From assembly GCA_001466705.2 (NCBI GenBank), contig LATX02000154.1, positions 496,001 to 560,000 on the forward strand: a DNA stretch of 64,000 nucleotides, given 5' to 3'. Origin of the DNA: Moniliophthora roreri (lineage: Eukaryota; Basidiomycota; Agaricomycetes; Agaricales; Marasmiaceae). Under the pieces are notes generated by a model that did no database searches, was not told the origin of the DNA, and worked only from the letters and a program-made list of their open reading frames with translations. Shown here in pieces: positions 45,267 through 57,717 of the stretch. Position numbers and translations under genes: made by a program. Numbering within the stretch: the first letter of the stretch is position 1; each line of letters opens with the position of its first letter.

Positions 45267-48200
45267 GACACTCTCCTAGGATACTGTGACTAGTCGGGTT
45301 AAGGAAAGGAAGGGAGGGAGGGACCCCAGCCGGCGCGCGCGCAGAATACTAAGGAGAAGTGAAGGAATTCAGAACCACAGGAACGCGAGTTTAAAAGAAA
45401 CCGGAAAACCTGGACATTATGGCCAATAAGGATCGAGACTGCATGGGACAGCTTGCATGGGATCAACAGATTGTTAATTCATTGACAGGCCGAGTAAGAA
45501 GTTTCCCTCGGCAATTCAAGGTACGTATTCCGCATGTTCGTTCCCAGGTTCAATCAGACTGGCGTGTACAGCCTGCCCTGGTCTGTTCCGATTCGATCTC
45601 AGAAGCAGCCGTAACGGTTGTCCAGAATCGTCCAATAGGTTCTTCTTGTAGGCACCCGAAATTGAGATTCCGTCTGAGAGAACGTAAGGACGAGAGCCAG
45701 TACACTCTCTTCTCATGAGTCACTGGTCGTACCCTCACTATCCTTTTCTTGAGCAATGGCCCTATCAGGATGTGAATCCGGCAATTAGGAGCTACTAACT
45801 TCCCACCTGGAAATGTGGAGGTCATTTAGCCAGCTCAGGCTGGGTCTTGATGCATCAAACCGCTAGAAATTCTGACAGATATCGATAAGCCATGGCAGGG
45901 GTTACCTGCTGAGAAAGAAAAACCAAGGAGAAAAAGTACCTGGAAAATGACATCCAGCACATAATTAAATTATTTTTTTTTTTTACAGGGGCGCAGCAGG
46001 GAACCGAGTTGGACTCTGGAGATGGAGGTGGATTGAACGGAAGATGGCAGGAAGCGCGTGCACGTGTGTCCGATGATTTGGTCTTGTTGATCATTGGCTT
46101 CCGGCATTCAAACAACTCTGTTCACTAGCTTGGACACTTCCGCTTGGGCTAAACTTCAAGCTAGCTGTAGGGCACTACCATTTATCCCCAAAGGGTAGCT
46201 TCGAGAGCACCATGTAGATAGGAGCCACTGAACTTCAGGTAAGATGGTCGCGATACACGGGATTCACACACGGATTGCCAGAGAAACGAAGGGTTGTACT
46301 GGCAGCAGAGCGCCTGATAACACCCATAAGAGGCATTTGTTCGATAACAAGGCTATGCTAGATACGCTACTAAGGCGTTAGGGGTGCGTTATCTCGCCTC
46401 GAGTACATGTTAAAGCACCCGACGAGATAGCGCATTGCAAGGATGGATCACCGCCCTAAATCATCAACGATATCCAGTCAGAAATTAATACATAATGAAA
46501 TTATGAAGATTGACATTATCAAATGCAAAAAAAAAAAAAAAAAAAAAAAAAACCGTTATGGATGCCTTCTCGTCGGTGAAATATCGCACTTCTCTTCAGA
46601 AGATACGGTTCCCGGAGGATCCATTCCGAGTATAGCTCACCGATAACACTCGGGACAGGAACAATCGAAAGAGATATGGCATGAACGCCTGCTGTCAAAG
46701 ACTTCATTCCGTTACAGTCATTTGGCGTCGCGATACGGGTTAACGAGAGTCTTTGGGGGAGCCCCTATGAACACTGCCAAAGAGTTGAACGTTTAGTAGT
46801 ATACATGGCAACGATGCCTCGTATCTCCCATTAAATCATGATTCGGATGCTGAGTGACTCCTAGAGAAAGAGGGCTCCATCATCATGAATGAACTATGAT
46901 GATGGCACTCACACTCACCGGATTCCGACCCCAGGGCTCTCTGAGCCTTTTGTTCGTTCCTTTCCTATTTCTCCGAATCGAGGATTAAGCCTCTGAAGAC
47001 GTCACTAATGACTGTGTATCTCTTTATGGTTCATAGGGGGATACGTTGTCGGTGAGAGGAAAATGACCACAATCGCCTCAATCGTCAGGTGAAATGAATA
47101 CCAAATACTCTTGGGACCTGAAAGTCCACCCCTGCTTGCGTCTTCAGGGCAGCAGGTTAAGAAGGGCAGCTTATTCGGGCTGAAAGAAGACCGCGACATT
47201 TCCGTGGTGTAAAGACAATTCAATTCACGACGTCTTGCGTGAACACTGGGCGGAACCGTCAGTAAGAAACTTCTCAAGATATGGCAGAAAAGTACCGGAG
47301 TTGATTCTCCCCCCAAGCATGCGTCTTCTGCGACGTTCAACGAGATATTAGGACCAGTAAATTGGTAGCACAATGCATGCCAGAGCAAGATAAGGCGTCG
47401 ACAGCAGCAATTTTTGTCAAGCAATGGTCGCCGACCTTGCCCAGTGCTTACTCACTTTGGAATGTCATTCACACGGTCATCATTGGACCTATCTCTTTCT
47501 TTCCTTCCCTACGACGACGACATAATGACCTCTCGGTCAGCGGGTCTCTCTCTGCTTCTCTCGCCCCTCACTGAATTAAAGACATGACTTTTTATCTGTG
47601 ATCCTCCGATGCTTGGAGATTCATCAAACCCAAACGGAAAAAGCGTTACTGTTCCGGTTCCTTGGGAATCTGGTGGTATGTACCTTGGCGCGCGCCAGTT
47701 ACCATTTATTCCTTTACATGATTTTCAGCGATTTTCAACATATTTCCCCTCAAGATGGTTCTGGAGTCTGGACTCTGCCATTACGGATCGCATTTGTTCT
47801 TCACGGATCAAAGGACAACATCGCATGTTGTTGCAATGGCCATTCGTCTCCGAGATTTTTTTAAATTAAATATACTCTAAAAGGACATGCTGTTCTGGGC
47901 AATGCTAAGGGCTCCCTTATGCCCGAATGACTGACTGACGTCCAGAGGTGACTGCGGTGATAGGAATTCCGGCCATATCACAGCGAAGACCGCCGCTAGA
48001 ACTTTTCTGCGAATCAAGCATGACCTTGGTGAGTGTTGACTCTATCAGCCACTGTGTGAGAGAGAGAGATAAGCACTAGTTATCATTCCCATATCATTTC
48101 CGACAGGTTAACGTTGGCGTGAATCATGAATGATGTCGTCCAGCTCATTGTTATTACGGCTTGTTCTTAAGGTTGGGTCTAATCTCTCTATCTAAGCGGC

Positions 48201-48781
48201 TATGGGCTGAAATGACAGATTTTGATGTGTGTGCCAGGAAGGCACCTGAAGGCACGCTTTACGCATTTCGCATGCTGGACTCGTTTGTAGGCACAGACCG
48301 AGGCGTGCAATGATCTGATCGACATCGTTCTTTCACTACTTCCGGGAACAAATGCCAGAAAAGTCAGAGATTTTGACAGTGTGTGACTAACAGGCGTGAA
48401 GAGATATGCTGTGCTCAATGACCGCCCCCTGCGGCTAAAAAGTGTGTATGTAGCATTTGTGGCGCCTGTTGAGGTAAGGAATTTTTACAGGATTCGCACC
48501 ACGAGGTGATTAAACTTGTTCTTCGGAGACTAGATCAGTTGCCTTTTTTGGATATTCGCATCGACTTTGCTCAGGTACGAGTTTGAACAGTTGAACAGAG
48601 GCAGCTGACAGCTAGTACGATACACTCGGTAATAATTTTTAGAATGGCTGTGAACAAAGCTGACTTGTTGCATCTTGCTTTAAAGGGTCGCCTGCAACGG
48701 GGCTGTCTGGCTGGCTGCTTCTCCTGCATCGTTCGGTTTACAGCCGTGTCCACTCCTTCCCCCCCTCCCCCCCTTCACACC
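45267..48781. other. About 3.5-kb intergenic region without a supported gene
   Basis: Short frames only; none has a domain or convincing splicing. Notable content: a T12 run near 45970, the A26 run at 46527-46552, and two interleaved complementary segments at 46381-46433. An in-frame ATG at 48644 continues into the KRE6/SKN1 gene but is not the preferred start. The region must contain both flanking promoters. Confidence 0.4.
46527..46552. repeat. A26 homopolymer tract
   Basis: Twenty-six consecutive A residues. It could be the tail of an old retroposed insertion, but no upstream element is recognisable. Confidence 0.85.
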
Positions 48782-50147
48782 ATGTCCACATCGCGCCCAT
48801 CCCCACTTCCTATTCACGATAGCCGTCCACAACCAAAGTTCATCGAAAACTTGGCTGATGGAGAGATTGAACAAGTTGCCGTTGCCAACCCGTCTCGACA
48901 GCCAATATCATCAGCGCCAGAATCTCCCCCCGTAACACCGCGAAGCATTACGTTTAGTACCACGGCAAATCCCTTTTCACCCCCGGCTAGTGTTAGGAGT
49001 TTCAGCACTGATCCCCCCAATATGACGCCTAATAGCATACATAACGGGAATCAATACAACGAACCTACTAGTCCACGCAGCGGTGTAACCTCCCTTCCTG
49101 GCAGTGTTGCAGACTTGTCCCACATGTCTTCTTTCTACGGTGGTAGCCGTCCAACCACAGCTGATACTCATAGGATCTATGGTGCCAGTCGTCCAACCAC
49201 CGCTGATACCCAAAGGTTCTATGGTTCCAGTCGTCCAACCACCGCCGATACCCAAAGCAGACCTGGCTCACGAAGAGAGGCATTCACATCTCCTCCGCCA
49301 CGGCCCTTGACTATCTACAGCACCCCCGGCACAGCGAAACCCAAAAGAGACAGACCCAAGTCTACTATGCTCACCGATGGTCCCGTTCTGGAAAAGTCTT
49401 GGTTGGAGAAACGCGATCCGTACGCTCGGATTTCGTACTTTGTAACCTACGCTGTCGTCTTCTTCGGGGTTGTAGCCAGCGGCATCAAGTGCTTCTTTGA
49501 CTATAAGCATGTCCCCATGATCGAGGGAAACCTTTGCCCGGTCTTGGACGAAAACTTTGATAGTCCAGACAGTGTATTTGGGGACAATGGCAAATTCTTT
49601 AGGGAGGTGGATATGAGCGGTTTCGGGTCAGTATTAGTTACATTAGTCCTTTCCCTTGCCAGCAGCAGCTCATTGGGTTTTTGTTTCCATTTCAGAAACG
49701 GGGAGTTTCAAATGACAACTTCGTCCGAAAACAATTCCTTTGTCGCAAACGGTCACCTCTACATCTATCCCACGTTAACCTCCGCGAGTATTCCTATGGA
49801 TTCTATTTTAGACGGCCATGTGTTCAACATCACCGATTGTTCTTTCAACATCACACGAGGTGCAAGTTACACCCAATCCTCCCCCAACTCGCCTCTTTCT
49901 TTCAACACTTCGGCTATCGGCTCTGACACATTCGATGCGGAAGGTTATTACAAGGCATGTTCGGCCTATAGTAACTCCACCCAGGGCAAGATCATCAATC
50001 CCGTACAGAGTGCGAGATTAAGCACTCGTAGAAGCGCAAGTATCAAGTACGGAAAGGTTGAGGTCCGAGCAAAGATTCCGACTGGGTAAGTGTGGCTAGT
50101 TATCGCAAACGAGATATGAAGTACTTACTGATCGTATTGCGTTGTGC

Positions 50148-50182
<35 letters not shown>

Positions 50183-51273
50183 TAGTGACTGGGTGAGTAA
50201 CAGTTTGATAGGGATGAGCGGATGTAAAGGCTTATCGACCATTTCCAGCTCTGGCCTGCTATTTGGATGTTACCCGTTGACAATACTTACGGATCATGGC
50301 CTTTGAGTGGTGAGTATACTTGACTTTTAACAATACTTTCGAGTTCTAACAAGCGTGTTCGTAGGCGAAATAGACATCATGGAAGCTCGTGGGAACAGTC
50401 CCTCATACCCGAAACAGTGAGTCCCCGCCTCGTTTTTTTTTTCTTCTTCTTCTTGTGAACACGCTGACGGTTATTCCCCCTTCCTCAGAGGAACCAACTA
50501 CGTCCGTGGTTCCTTGAATTGGGGTCCTACAACGTGGCTCAACGCGGTATCAAAAACTTATGGATGGTGGAAACGAAAACGTGGATCTTGGGATACCGAT
50601 TTCCACACCTACTCCCTCGAATGGACGGAAAATTTCATGTATGAGCTTCCACGACCTCGGAAAACTTTTTGGTTTATATATATATACATACTCAAACGTT
50701 GTTTATTAGGCGCATCTACGTCGACAGCCGTCTCTACCACCTCTTGGACCTACGGTTGAACAAACCCTTTTGGGACCGTGGCGATTTCCCGACCATCATC
50801 CAGAATGGCTCTGAAGTCATTTCGTTGGGTAATCCTTGGATTAACGGAACAAAAGCAGCGCCGTTCGATCAACGTAAGTTTATAATTTTGATTCACTTTT
50901 TTTATTTTTTAAAATTAATTGGATCATTACTTAGGCTTCTATCTCATCTTGTCTTTGGGCATCGGTGGAACGAACGGCTGGTTCCCCGACGGAAGTGAGA
51001 AGCCCTGGCTTGATGGATCGCAAAGTAAGTGTTTCAATTGTATGGCTTCCCGGGGGAGATGAGATGAAACTGACTGAAACGATATCATCATCTTTCAGCG
51101 GCTATGAGGGACTTTCTTCTCGCACAGGATAAATGGTACCCATCATGGTCCGAGAACCCCGAGGATCGCGCTTTTGTCATGTGCGTAATATATATATTTG
51201 CATCTCATACACCGATTCTTACGCACGTATTATACTTTTCAGTGACTCGGTCAAGATGTGGCAATTATGCTAA
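48782..51273 (+). CDS. Beta-glucan synthesis-associated protein KRE6/SKN1 (GH16)
   Basis: KRE6/SKN1 proteins are type II membrane proteins needed for cell-wall beta-1,6-glucan. The disordered cytosolic N-tail carries three tandem copies of a SRPTTADTQRFYG-like unit (around 49140-49260). One transmembrane helix follows (YFVTYAVVFFGVVASGIKCF), then the GH16-like lumenal domain: IKYGKVEVRAKIPTGDWLWP, AIWMLP, GEIDIMEARGNSPSYP (acid residues of the GH16 signature), HTYSLEWTENFMRIYVDSR, FYLILSLGIGGTNGWFPDG. It ends SVKMWQLC. The 7-nt exon TGACTGG (50186-50192) supplies the GDW codons. The start at 48782 was chosen for its CACC-ATG context; an upstream in-frame ATG at 48644 would add 46 Pro/Leu-rich residues. 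The intron before the 7-nt exon contains a run of 31 C. Confidence 0.93.
50149..50179. repeat. C31 homopolymer tract inside a KRE6/SKN1 intron
   Basis: Thirty-one consecutive C residues within the intron 50086-50185, ending six bases before its acceptor. The exact length in the genome may be uncertain because such runs are hard to sequence. Confidence 0.85.
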
Positions 51274-52370
51274 AAATCTCGGGACTTTTTTTTTCTTCAT
51301 AGACGATTGATGGACAATACCAAGTACAATATACAGGCTAATTTAACCCCGTACCATTATATGCATCTGGCTTGAAAAGGCTTTTTTTTTTTTTCTTCTT
51401 TTTTTCAAAAAATCATCCTTCTGCTGTAACAAACACTTTTTTTCTTTTGTTATCCGGTCGTTTCTGTTTTTTTTTTTTTTCTTCTTTTGGGGGAATAGGG
51501 GATTGCATTGTGTTATCGGCGACTGACATACTTACTATGTGCACCACCACCACTACCGCTACCTAGACTGATTCACGCCATTCATTTATTTTGGATTCGG
51601 ATTCTTGATACATGACGACCCATGGCAAATTGACAGTTGGTGTACTTTTTTTAAAGCAAGTTACCCGTACCTAGGTATCCAAGTCCGAACGTTAGCACCC
51701 CTCGTTTTTTTTTTTTAAAACCTCAAACGCTATAGCGCCACAGAAGTCGAATTTAAGTAAAAAAATGATTAATTGGGGGCCGCGTCTCGTCGGATTACCT
51801 TTAGTACAAGTAACAGTACCGTCTACGTCTACCGTCTACGGAGCAGCTGAAACTTTCTGCGTTGCGCTTGAGTTTATAAGACAGCTTTCGGCGAACCAAT
51901 GAAGCCTTTTTTTTTTTTTTCCATGAAATGTTGAGGACGGGGGAAACTCATTTCAAGTTACCGCAAGGATTCACTAATCACTTAGCCCCGATTCGGAGAC
52001 GCCGCGTGGTCGGCGTCGGGCAGGCTTCATTTTTTTCAGCCTTCCGTGCTAGAAACCGCCTTCCTACGAAGCTAGCTTCTTGACACGAAGCCTCCAGCCG
52101 TGGAGCTCAAGGTTCAACGCAATTCAACACTAGCGCGACGCGTGTCGACTTGGTGCTTACATTCAATGCACTCAACCATCAGAAGCCAACGATAGTACGC
52201 GCTTGTGGATGCCTGGCGGGATCCAGTGACACTGTTATGTACCAAGATTCGACTTGCCATTCTACAGCTCGGACGAAGACGCTAGAAGTAGCATCAGGAG
52301 ACTGAAAGGATTTTATCCAACATGGTGATACAATCCCAGAATAAGAATAAACATTACGTCGCGAAAACAT
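51274..52370. other. Convergent intergenic region rich in T runs
   Basis: This stretch separates the KRE6/SKN1 stop from the SEC13 stop. It has repeated T or T/C tracts (51380-51410, 51465-51485, 51705-51716, 51908-51920) and no supported coding frame. Confidence 0.45.
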
Positions 52371-53667
52371 CTAGCTATTCATATCGCTCACGCACTCCCA
52401 AACACCCTTGAGATTTTCTTTCCACAGCGTCACCTTGCCATCTCCACAGCTGACGGCAAGCAGGTTGCCAGCCAAACTCCACGACACGCGCCAGACAACG
52501 TCTGGGAACTTGCCAGCCGGAGAGGCGGCGGGGGTAGGGGCTCCAGGGACTGGCGAGGTGAGAGCCGAAGACGGATCCAACGCCGTCTTAACCCAAGGTG
52601 ACGTCGGCGTATCCTTGGTCCAAATCAACACCGTCTTGTCTTGGGAAGCTGTAGCGATGTAGCTTCTCGGCAAGCCAATGTTCGGCGCCCATGCAACGTC
52701 TCGCACCCAGTCAGCGTGTCCTTCCAAAACATCCTCTTCGATCCAAGACTGGGAATCTTCTCTGAATGCCCAGATTCTAACAAGGTTGTCGCAACCGGCG
52801 GTAGCGAAACGTTTGACGGAAGGGGTGGACTGTGCGGGAGATTGTCCAGGGATAGGTTGTTGTGATTGTTGGGGTGTAATGAGAGAGCCGGGTTGGACAG
52901 CGGGTGCCCAAGACACAGCGTTGCAGCCGATGGCATGGCCATTGAAGATATCAGCGGCCCATTGGCCATCGTCTGAGCGGCAAGTCAGAATTTCAATCAG
53001 ATATGATAGGTGTTTGGGTATTTGCCTTTGAACGTAAGAACGGAAATCTTCCCGTCGGAAGATGCGCAGGCGAGCATTGGGCCGAGTTCATGAGGAGCCC
53101 AGGAGATGGAGTTCACTGTTTCAAGTTTTTTTTTTTAGCTTGTGATTTCTCATGAAAAACACACTGTAAACGCACCCGACGCGGTGTGAAGCGCATGTTC
53201 CCTCACTTTTGTCCATCCCTGCGGCTGCTCCTTCCAAATCAGCACCTTTCCATCGTATGAACACGATGCTAAAATTTGTCCAAACTTGGGATGACCCCAA
53301 GCAATCTGCCAAACAGGTCCGGTGTGTCTGAACAGCGGATTAACCTCTGGCACAAGCTCCATAACCAACGCGTACCTACCCCTTCAAGGTTTGACCTGCC
53401 GACAGTTTTGATGAGTCGCCTTCCACCACATCGAAGACTTTGACAGTTCTATCTGATGAGCATGTAGCCAGCCGCTTTCCATAGTAATCGAGCTGAGCGT
53501 CGTGCTGGTGGGAGGGATTATCAAAAATGGTTCATTTCTATGAGTTATAACACGCACGATCATATCCTCGTGTGCTGTTTCTATCGGCACCGAGTCGGAG
53601 ACATTTACTGGGGGCTGCATACCGTTCAGCACTAGTCCAGAGAAAACACAATACAAGAGCTCACCAT
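52371..53667 (-). CDS. SEC13: COPII coat / nuclear pore protein SEC13 (WD40)
   Basis: SEC13 forms the outer COPII cage with SEC31 at ER exit sites and also sits in the nuclear pore Y-complex. WD40 blades read on minus include [124 protein letters not shown] and [20 protein letters not shown]. It ends ECVSDMNS. Two start models give nearly the same protein. In one, ATG at 53667 is followed directly by a 50-nt intron (53664-53615) and then PPVNVSDSV. In the other, ATG at 53620 gives [10 protein letters not shown] give the first; an earlier in-frame ATG at 53743 would add a poorly conserved extension. A Pro/Gln-rich insertion sits between two blades ([13 protein letters not shown]). Confidence 0.92.
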
Positions 53668-53938
53668 GATGGATCGTGGAGAAGGCAGTCGTCAAAATCG
53701 TTGACGACGTGGCTCGCAAATGTGACATTGTGACATTTGTCACGCACGGGCGTCTGACAAGCGCGGCGTCACTGTCTTTTGTACTGTGCTGGGGTGAGTC
53801 CTCGGTACCAAATTTTTACGCAACTAGGACGACATCTTAATCATTTGTGGATTGACTAGTAATACACGAATTGGTTGGATTCCACTGTCATCATACGGTT
53901 GATCATCAAGTGCTACCCTCCTTTCAAAATGTACATCA

Positions 53939-56149
53939 TCAATACACATAGCGGAAGCTAAGCAAAAGCTCATGAGAACCTCATCCATACTAGTAAAAGC
54001 ACCACTCACTTGACATTCTGCAAATCTGTCAAATCTGAAAAAGCGGTTTCGTTTTCAGTCGGCTGTTTTGAAGGTTCGTCAAGTTTGTCGACACTTGAAT
54101 CCTTTGTTTGATTTGCCTGAGCATCGCGTATCCGGTTCGCACGTTGAAAGTACAACCTAAGGACAAGGAAGATTCCCGCTTCGATACAATTCGAGACTAG
54201 CATGCTGCCGATGCCCAACCGATATTGAGGAGCATCTTGTGCGCGATAAAAGAATGGGCCTGTCCCAAGAGAATCGTCAGCGAGAAGAACATGAGGAATA
54301 ACTTGAGGTACTCACCACTGATATTTCCGATACACGCACCAAACCAAATCATCGCACTCGTAATCTGCTTCTTTGTCTGCCCGGCCGTGTTGCTGGTAAT
54401 CAGGCTAAGCGCAAGGACGAACGAAGTCTGGTACGACCCCGTGAGGTAATAACAAATCAACCTTCCAGCCACGGCGTGTTGCGGGGCAAGGAGGAAACCG
54501 AGAGTACCACCAATGGTGGGGAGCATGAAAAGCATGCATACCAATGTTCGCGAGTTACTTGGGAGTCTGCCGTTGAGGACTGCTCTACGGATCACAGATT
54601 AGTAGAGCTTCCTTTGTGGGGGGAAGGCTACACTCACCCAAGTCCAATCCAGATACATACCAGTGCACCTTGAGGGATTCCTAGCAGAGTTGTTTCCAGG
54701 GTGTCGAATCCGAGACCTTTGATGATAAGAGTAGAGAACTAGAGCATTCATCAGCATTCCCTACTACCTTCAGATGATAGCAACTCACATTACTGATTCC
54801 ACCGTTGGGTATATTGGCAACGAAACCAAGCAAGAGGAACAACCACGTCTTCACGTCCGTCAGCGCTTCCCATAACTGGTCTATCTTGAACTTTTTGTTG
54901 TCTACTCCAGTCTGGTTTCCACGTAAACGAGCGACCGCGATTAGCCGCTCTTCACGAGTCAGCGATCTTGATGTGGGTGGAGTATCGGGAAGGAAGATGT
55001 AAATAAATATTCCCCAGGCGGAACAGAGTGCACCAATGATCAAAAACCTAGTGTTGCGATGAGTAGAGTCTAGGTGTAGGCGAAGGGGCGACTCACTCAT
55101 ATTTCCAGCTGGGTAATGCACCTTTGATATGCCCTATCGCGTAACCCAGCAACCCACCACCTGCTACGCCAACACCGTTCGCGGCATACCTGTTGATAGT
55201 AGATTACAATTGTGCCATCCATTATTTAAATCGTCGCGAACCAGGTAGATATCCTTGAAGGCTGTTCGGCTCTCTTGTAGAACATGGTCGTTATAAGCAT
55301 GAAACTAGAAGCCTGTTAAGAATACTATGCGTCCTGGCAAGTTTCCACTTACGCAGGATCGGCAATAGCTTCGAAGGCACCGGACAAGATACGCAAAACG
55401 CAGAGCTCTGCAAAGTTGCGGGAGGCTGCCTGGGCCCTGAGACCGAACGTGATGAGTCAAACAAACGGCAAACAAGAAAGAGGTGTACATGAGTAGGACA
55501 CCCCACATGAAGATGTTGATAGCAAGGTATTTCGCGGCAGGAGATTGTTGCATGAGAAGATTGGATGGGATTGCCCAAACGAGCCAGCCAAAGTAGAACA
55601 CCGAGGACAACCAGCTTTTAAACAGTCATCAGGGTGGTGAGGTGGTCATAGTCAGGTGGTGTCGGACGAACCTGTACTCACTACCCGTGAGGTTGAGGTC
55701 TTCTCGAATCCCGAATATAGCTGCGTATGACAATGTGGTTTTATCGATGTACTATTGGAAGGAGTGGTCTTCAGCCGACATATCGCGACCCGAGTACTGC
55801 CAAAAGCTCACGTAGAACGCATAACACACGGCTAACCTACACAGGCATCAGAATGACATATGCAGGCAGAAAATCTCCAAACTCACGAAGGTAATACCAT
55901 CCAGTCAATCTTCCTAACCAGCTTCTTCTCTACGGCAGGATCAATCAACCCATCTTCGCCATACTTCTCTAATGCCTCCATGTAAAACCTGTCTAAAGGC
56001 TCCCGGTTCCAAAGCCTTCCTTTCGATAAGGAATGCTTTCCAAAAAGCTCATCGTCAGTTATGGCATCGTAAGACCCCTTGAACGCAGAGGTGTTGGGAA
56101 GAATGCGCCGTTCCACATGGGATATCTCCTCTTGGTATTTGCCCTCCAT
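53939..56149 (-). CDS. MFS transporter, allantoate permease (Dal5-type, anion:cation symporter) family
   Basis: This is a predicted plasma-membrane H+-coupled transporter for an organic anion such as allantoate, ureidosuccinate, nicotinate or a dipeptide; the substrate cannot be read. On minus it starts at 56149 (MEGKYQEEISHVERRI). The first family motif is VEKKLVRKIDWMVLPSL, then GSEYSWLSSVFYFGWLVWAI, TTMFYKREQPSR-like text, FLPDTPPTSRSLTREERLIA, then RGNQTGVDNKKFKIDQLWEA and FVANIPNGGISNF. The late half has ITSNTAGQTKKQITSAMIW. The end is DLTDLQNV joined by a 3' splice to NFRYVY, a typical C-terminus of this family. About twelve hydrophobic segments are visible. It contains many short introns and no frame damage. 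It lies downstream of and on the same strand as HAL2. Confidence 0.88.
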
Positions 56150-56540
56150 CAGGCTGCTTTTGTGGTTGGTCCGAGCAGCAGATGATGGGCAAAAGGGATT
56201 GTGGGGAAGCGTCTATTTATTAGCAACTCCAACGTCGGAGAAAGCGGACCGGAAAGTTTCAGCTGACTTGCGGGAGTAAAATAGGCCCAACTTCTTCGTT
56301 GCCGGAGATGTTGATCATGGTCAGTTCCGCAAAAAAAACTGGAGTAATCGGGGTAAGTCATCAACTAGACTAGTTCACGAGAGTGGGTAACTATCCGCGC
56401 CGCACGATGAATTCGTCCCAAAGATACTGATTTGTCGTCTGGCATGGTACACTTCTAGTTGAATTCTAGTTCTATATATCTAAGGCAAAGAAGGATGAGT
56501 ATAGGAGCAATTCAAGGCTACAGAAACTCACCAACTATCC
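56150..56540. other. Intergenic between HAL2 and the MFS gene
   Basis: About 390 bp with no supported gene; it should hold the MFS promoter and the HAL2 3' end. Confidence 0.4.
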
Positions 56541-57717
56541 TCAGACTTTGGCCTTGAGCCCGCTATCACTATGAAGAACCTTTTGCACAGCATCGATGAG
56601 CCTTGGGTGCGCGTCCTTTACTGTCGCAATGATACCCATGTTTTCTCCGAGTGTTCTGCCAAGCCCAAAATCCAGTGGGTCTCCTTTCGAGTTACTGACA
56701 ATACCGCCCGATTCTTCAACAAGGAGTGAACCTGGTGCGTGATCCTGGATTCGAGGTCAATAGCAAATCAACCGACGCGATGAAAACAAACACACCCAAA
56801 TCTTCTCGAGATATCCAACACCGGTTGGCATCCTCATATAAGCACCTCCGTCACCACGGGCTAGACAGCCATACTTGGCTTGACTATCCATGCGAATGGG
56901 GGGCCGAGTAATGCCCATCAACGCCGAGATCTTTTCATTAGTGGAATGAGATGAATGTGCGGCCTCGACAGATTCCAGGAAATTGAAGGTAGATGGGTCG
57001 TAAGGAGGCATGGATAGAGGCTCGGGATTGGCACCTGTGAGAGACATCTGCTGAGCCCCTTGCCCCCGAACGGCAACAAAAATGCGCCCTTTGGCTTCGT
57101 CTGGCTTTGAGAGATTTGCAGGAAGGTTTGGGCATCCAATGACACAGACTTGAACCTGGGCGTCGACTATCAGAGCCAAGCAGACTGCGTACTGCTCTCC
57201 TCGTAAAAAGCCTTTTGTTCCGTCGATAGGATCGATGCACCACATACGGCCAGTCCTGCCACCAGCATGGTTCCCTCTATCAATGGCATCGAGCAACTCT
57301 TCTGTCGACTTTGCTTTTCCAGGACCAATGCCCCATTCTGCATAATCTCCTTCGCCGAGTTCACGGGTCAATGCCTCATTTGTTAGCTCTACAATTCGGT
57401 CGCGAAGCGTCGCTCCTGAAACTGCGCGTAACTCGGCTGCGTCTTCCTCTCCTACGATAGGATCCTCGGGATAAGCATGTCGTAGCATCGAGCTGATTAA
57501 TGCTTGAGCAGCATAGTCTCCCACTATGTAGAAACGAAGAATTTGAGTACTCTTGTCGACATAAACAAATAACACCCTCACCGGTCACCGGTGACTTGTC
57601 TCCCTTCGTCAAAGTCTCGTTCTTGACGAGTTTATTGAAAACTGAATCGGTCAAGTAGCATGCCCTACGAACAGCGGCGACAGCAAGTTGTTTTTCGGTC
57701 GTATAGGCAAGCGACAT
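56541..57717 (-). CDS. 3'(2'),5'-bisphosphate nucleotidase (HAL2/MET22)
   Basis: This Mg-dependent, Li/Na-sensitive phosphatase removes 3'-phosphoadenosine 5'-phosphate, a by-product of sulfate assimilation, and is linked to salt tolerance. Motifs on minus: TKGDKSPVTVGDYAAQALIS, EDPIVGEEDAAEL (metal-binding Glu-Glu), WCIDPIDGTKGFLRG (the DPxDGT metal site) and, near the end, YLEKIWDHAPGSLLVEESGG, ending HSDSGLKAKV. Start MSLAYTTEKQLAVAAVRRAC at 57717 matches the usual N-terminus. An in-frame ATG at 57792 would add a basic leader (FLKLNKIGFCYRFFSR) that could target mitochondria, so two isoforms are possible. The length is close to the family norm (about 355-360 aa). It is divergent from the small membrane-protein gene at 58109. 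Confidence 0.92.

Noticed and set aside
46443..46552. A26 run as the tail of a SINE-like retroposon
   Set aside because: No upstream pol III A/B box pair or flanking target duplication could be recognised.
48644..48781. Upstream in-frame ATG of the KRE6/SKN1 gene as the real start
   Set aside because: The extension is Cys/Pro-rich without conservation cues, and the ATG at 48782 has a much better CACC context before a typical disordered N-tail. It is kept only as an alternative.
53668..53743. Longer SEC13 N-terminus beginning at 53743
   Set aside because: It requires reading through a GT-AG segment of exactly 50 nt and adds sequence not expected in SEC13, whose conserved part starts shortly before [14 protein letters not shown].
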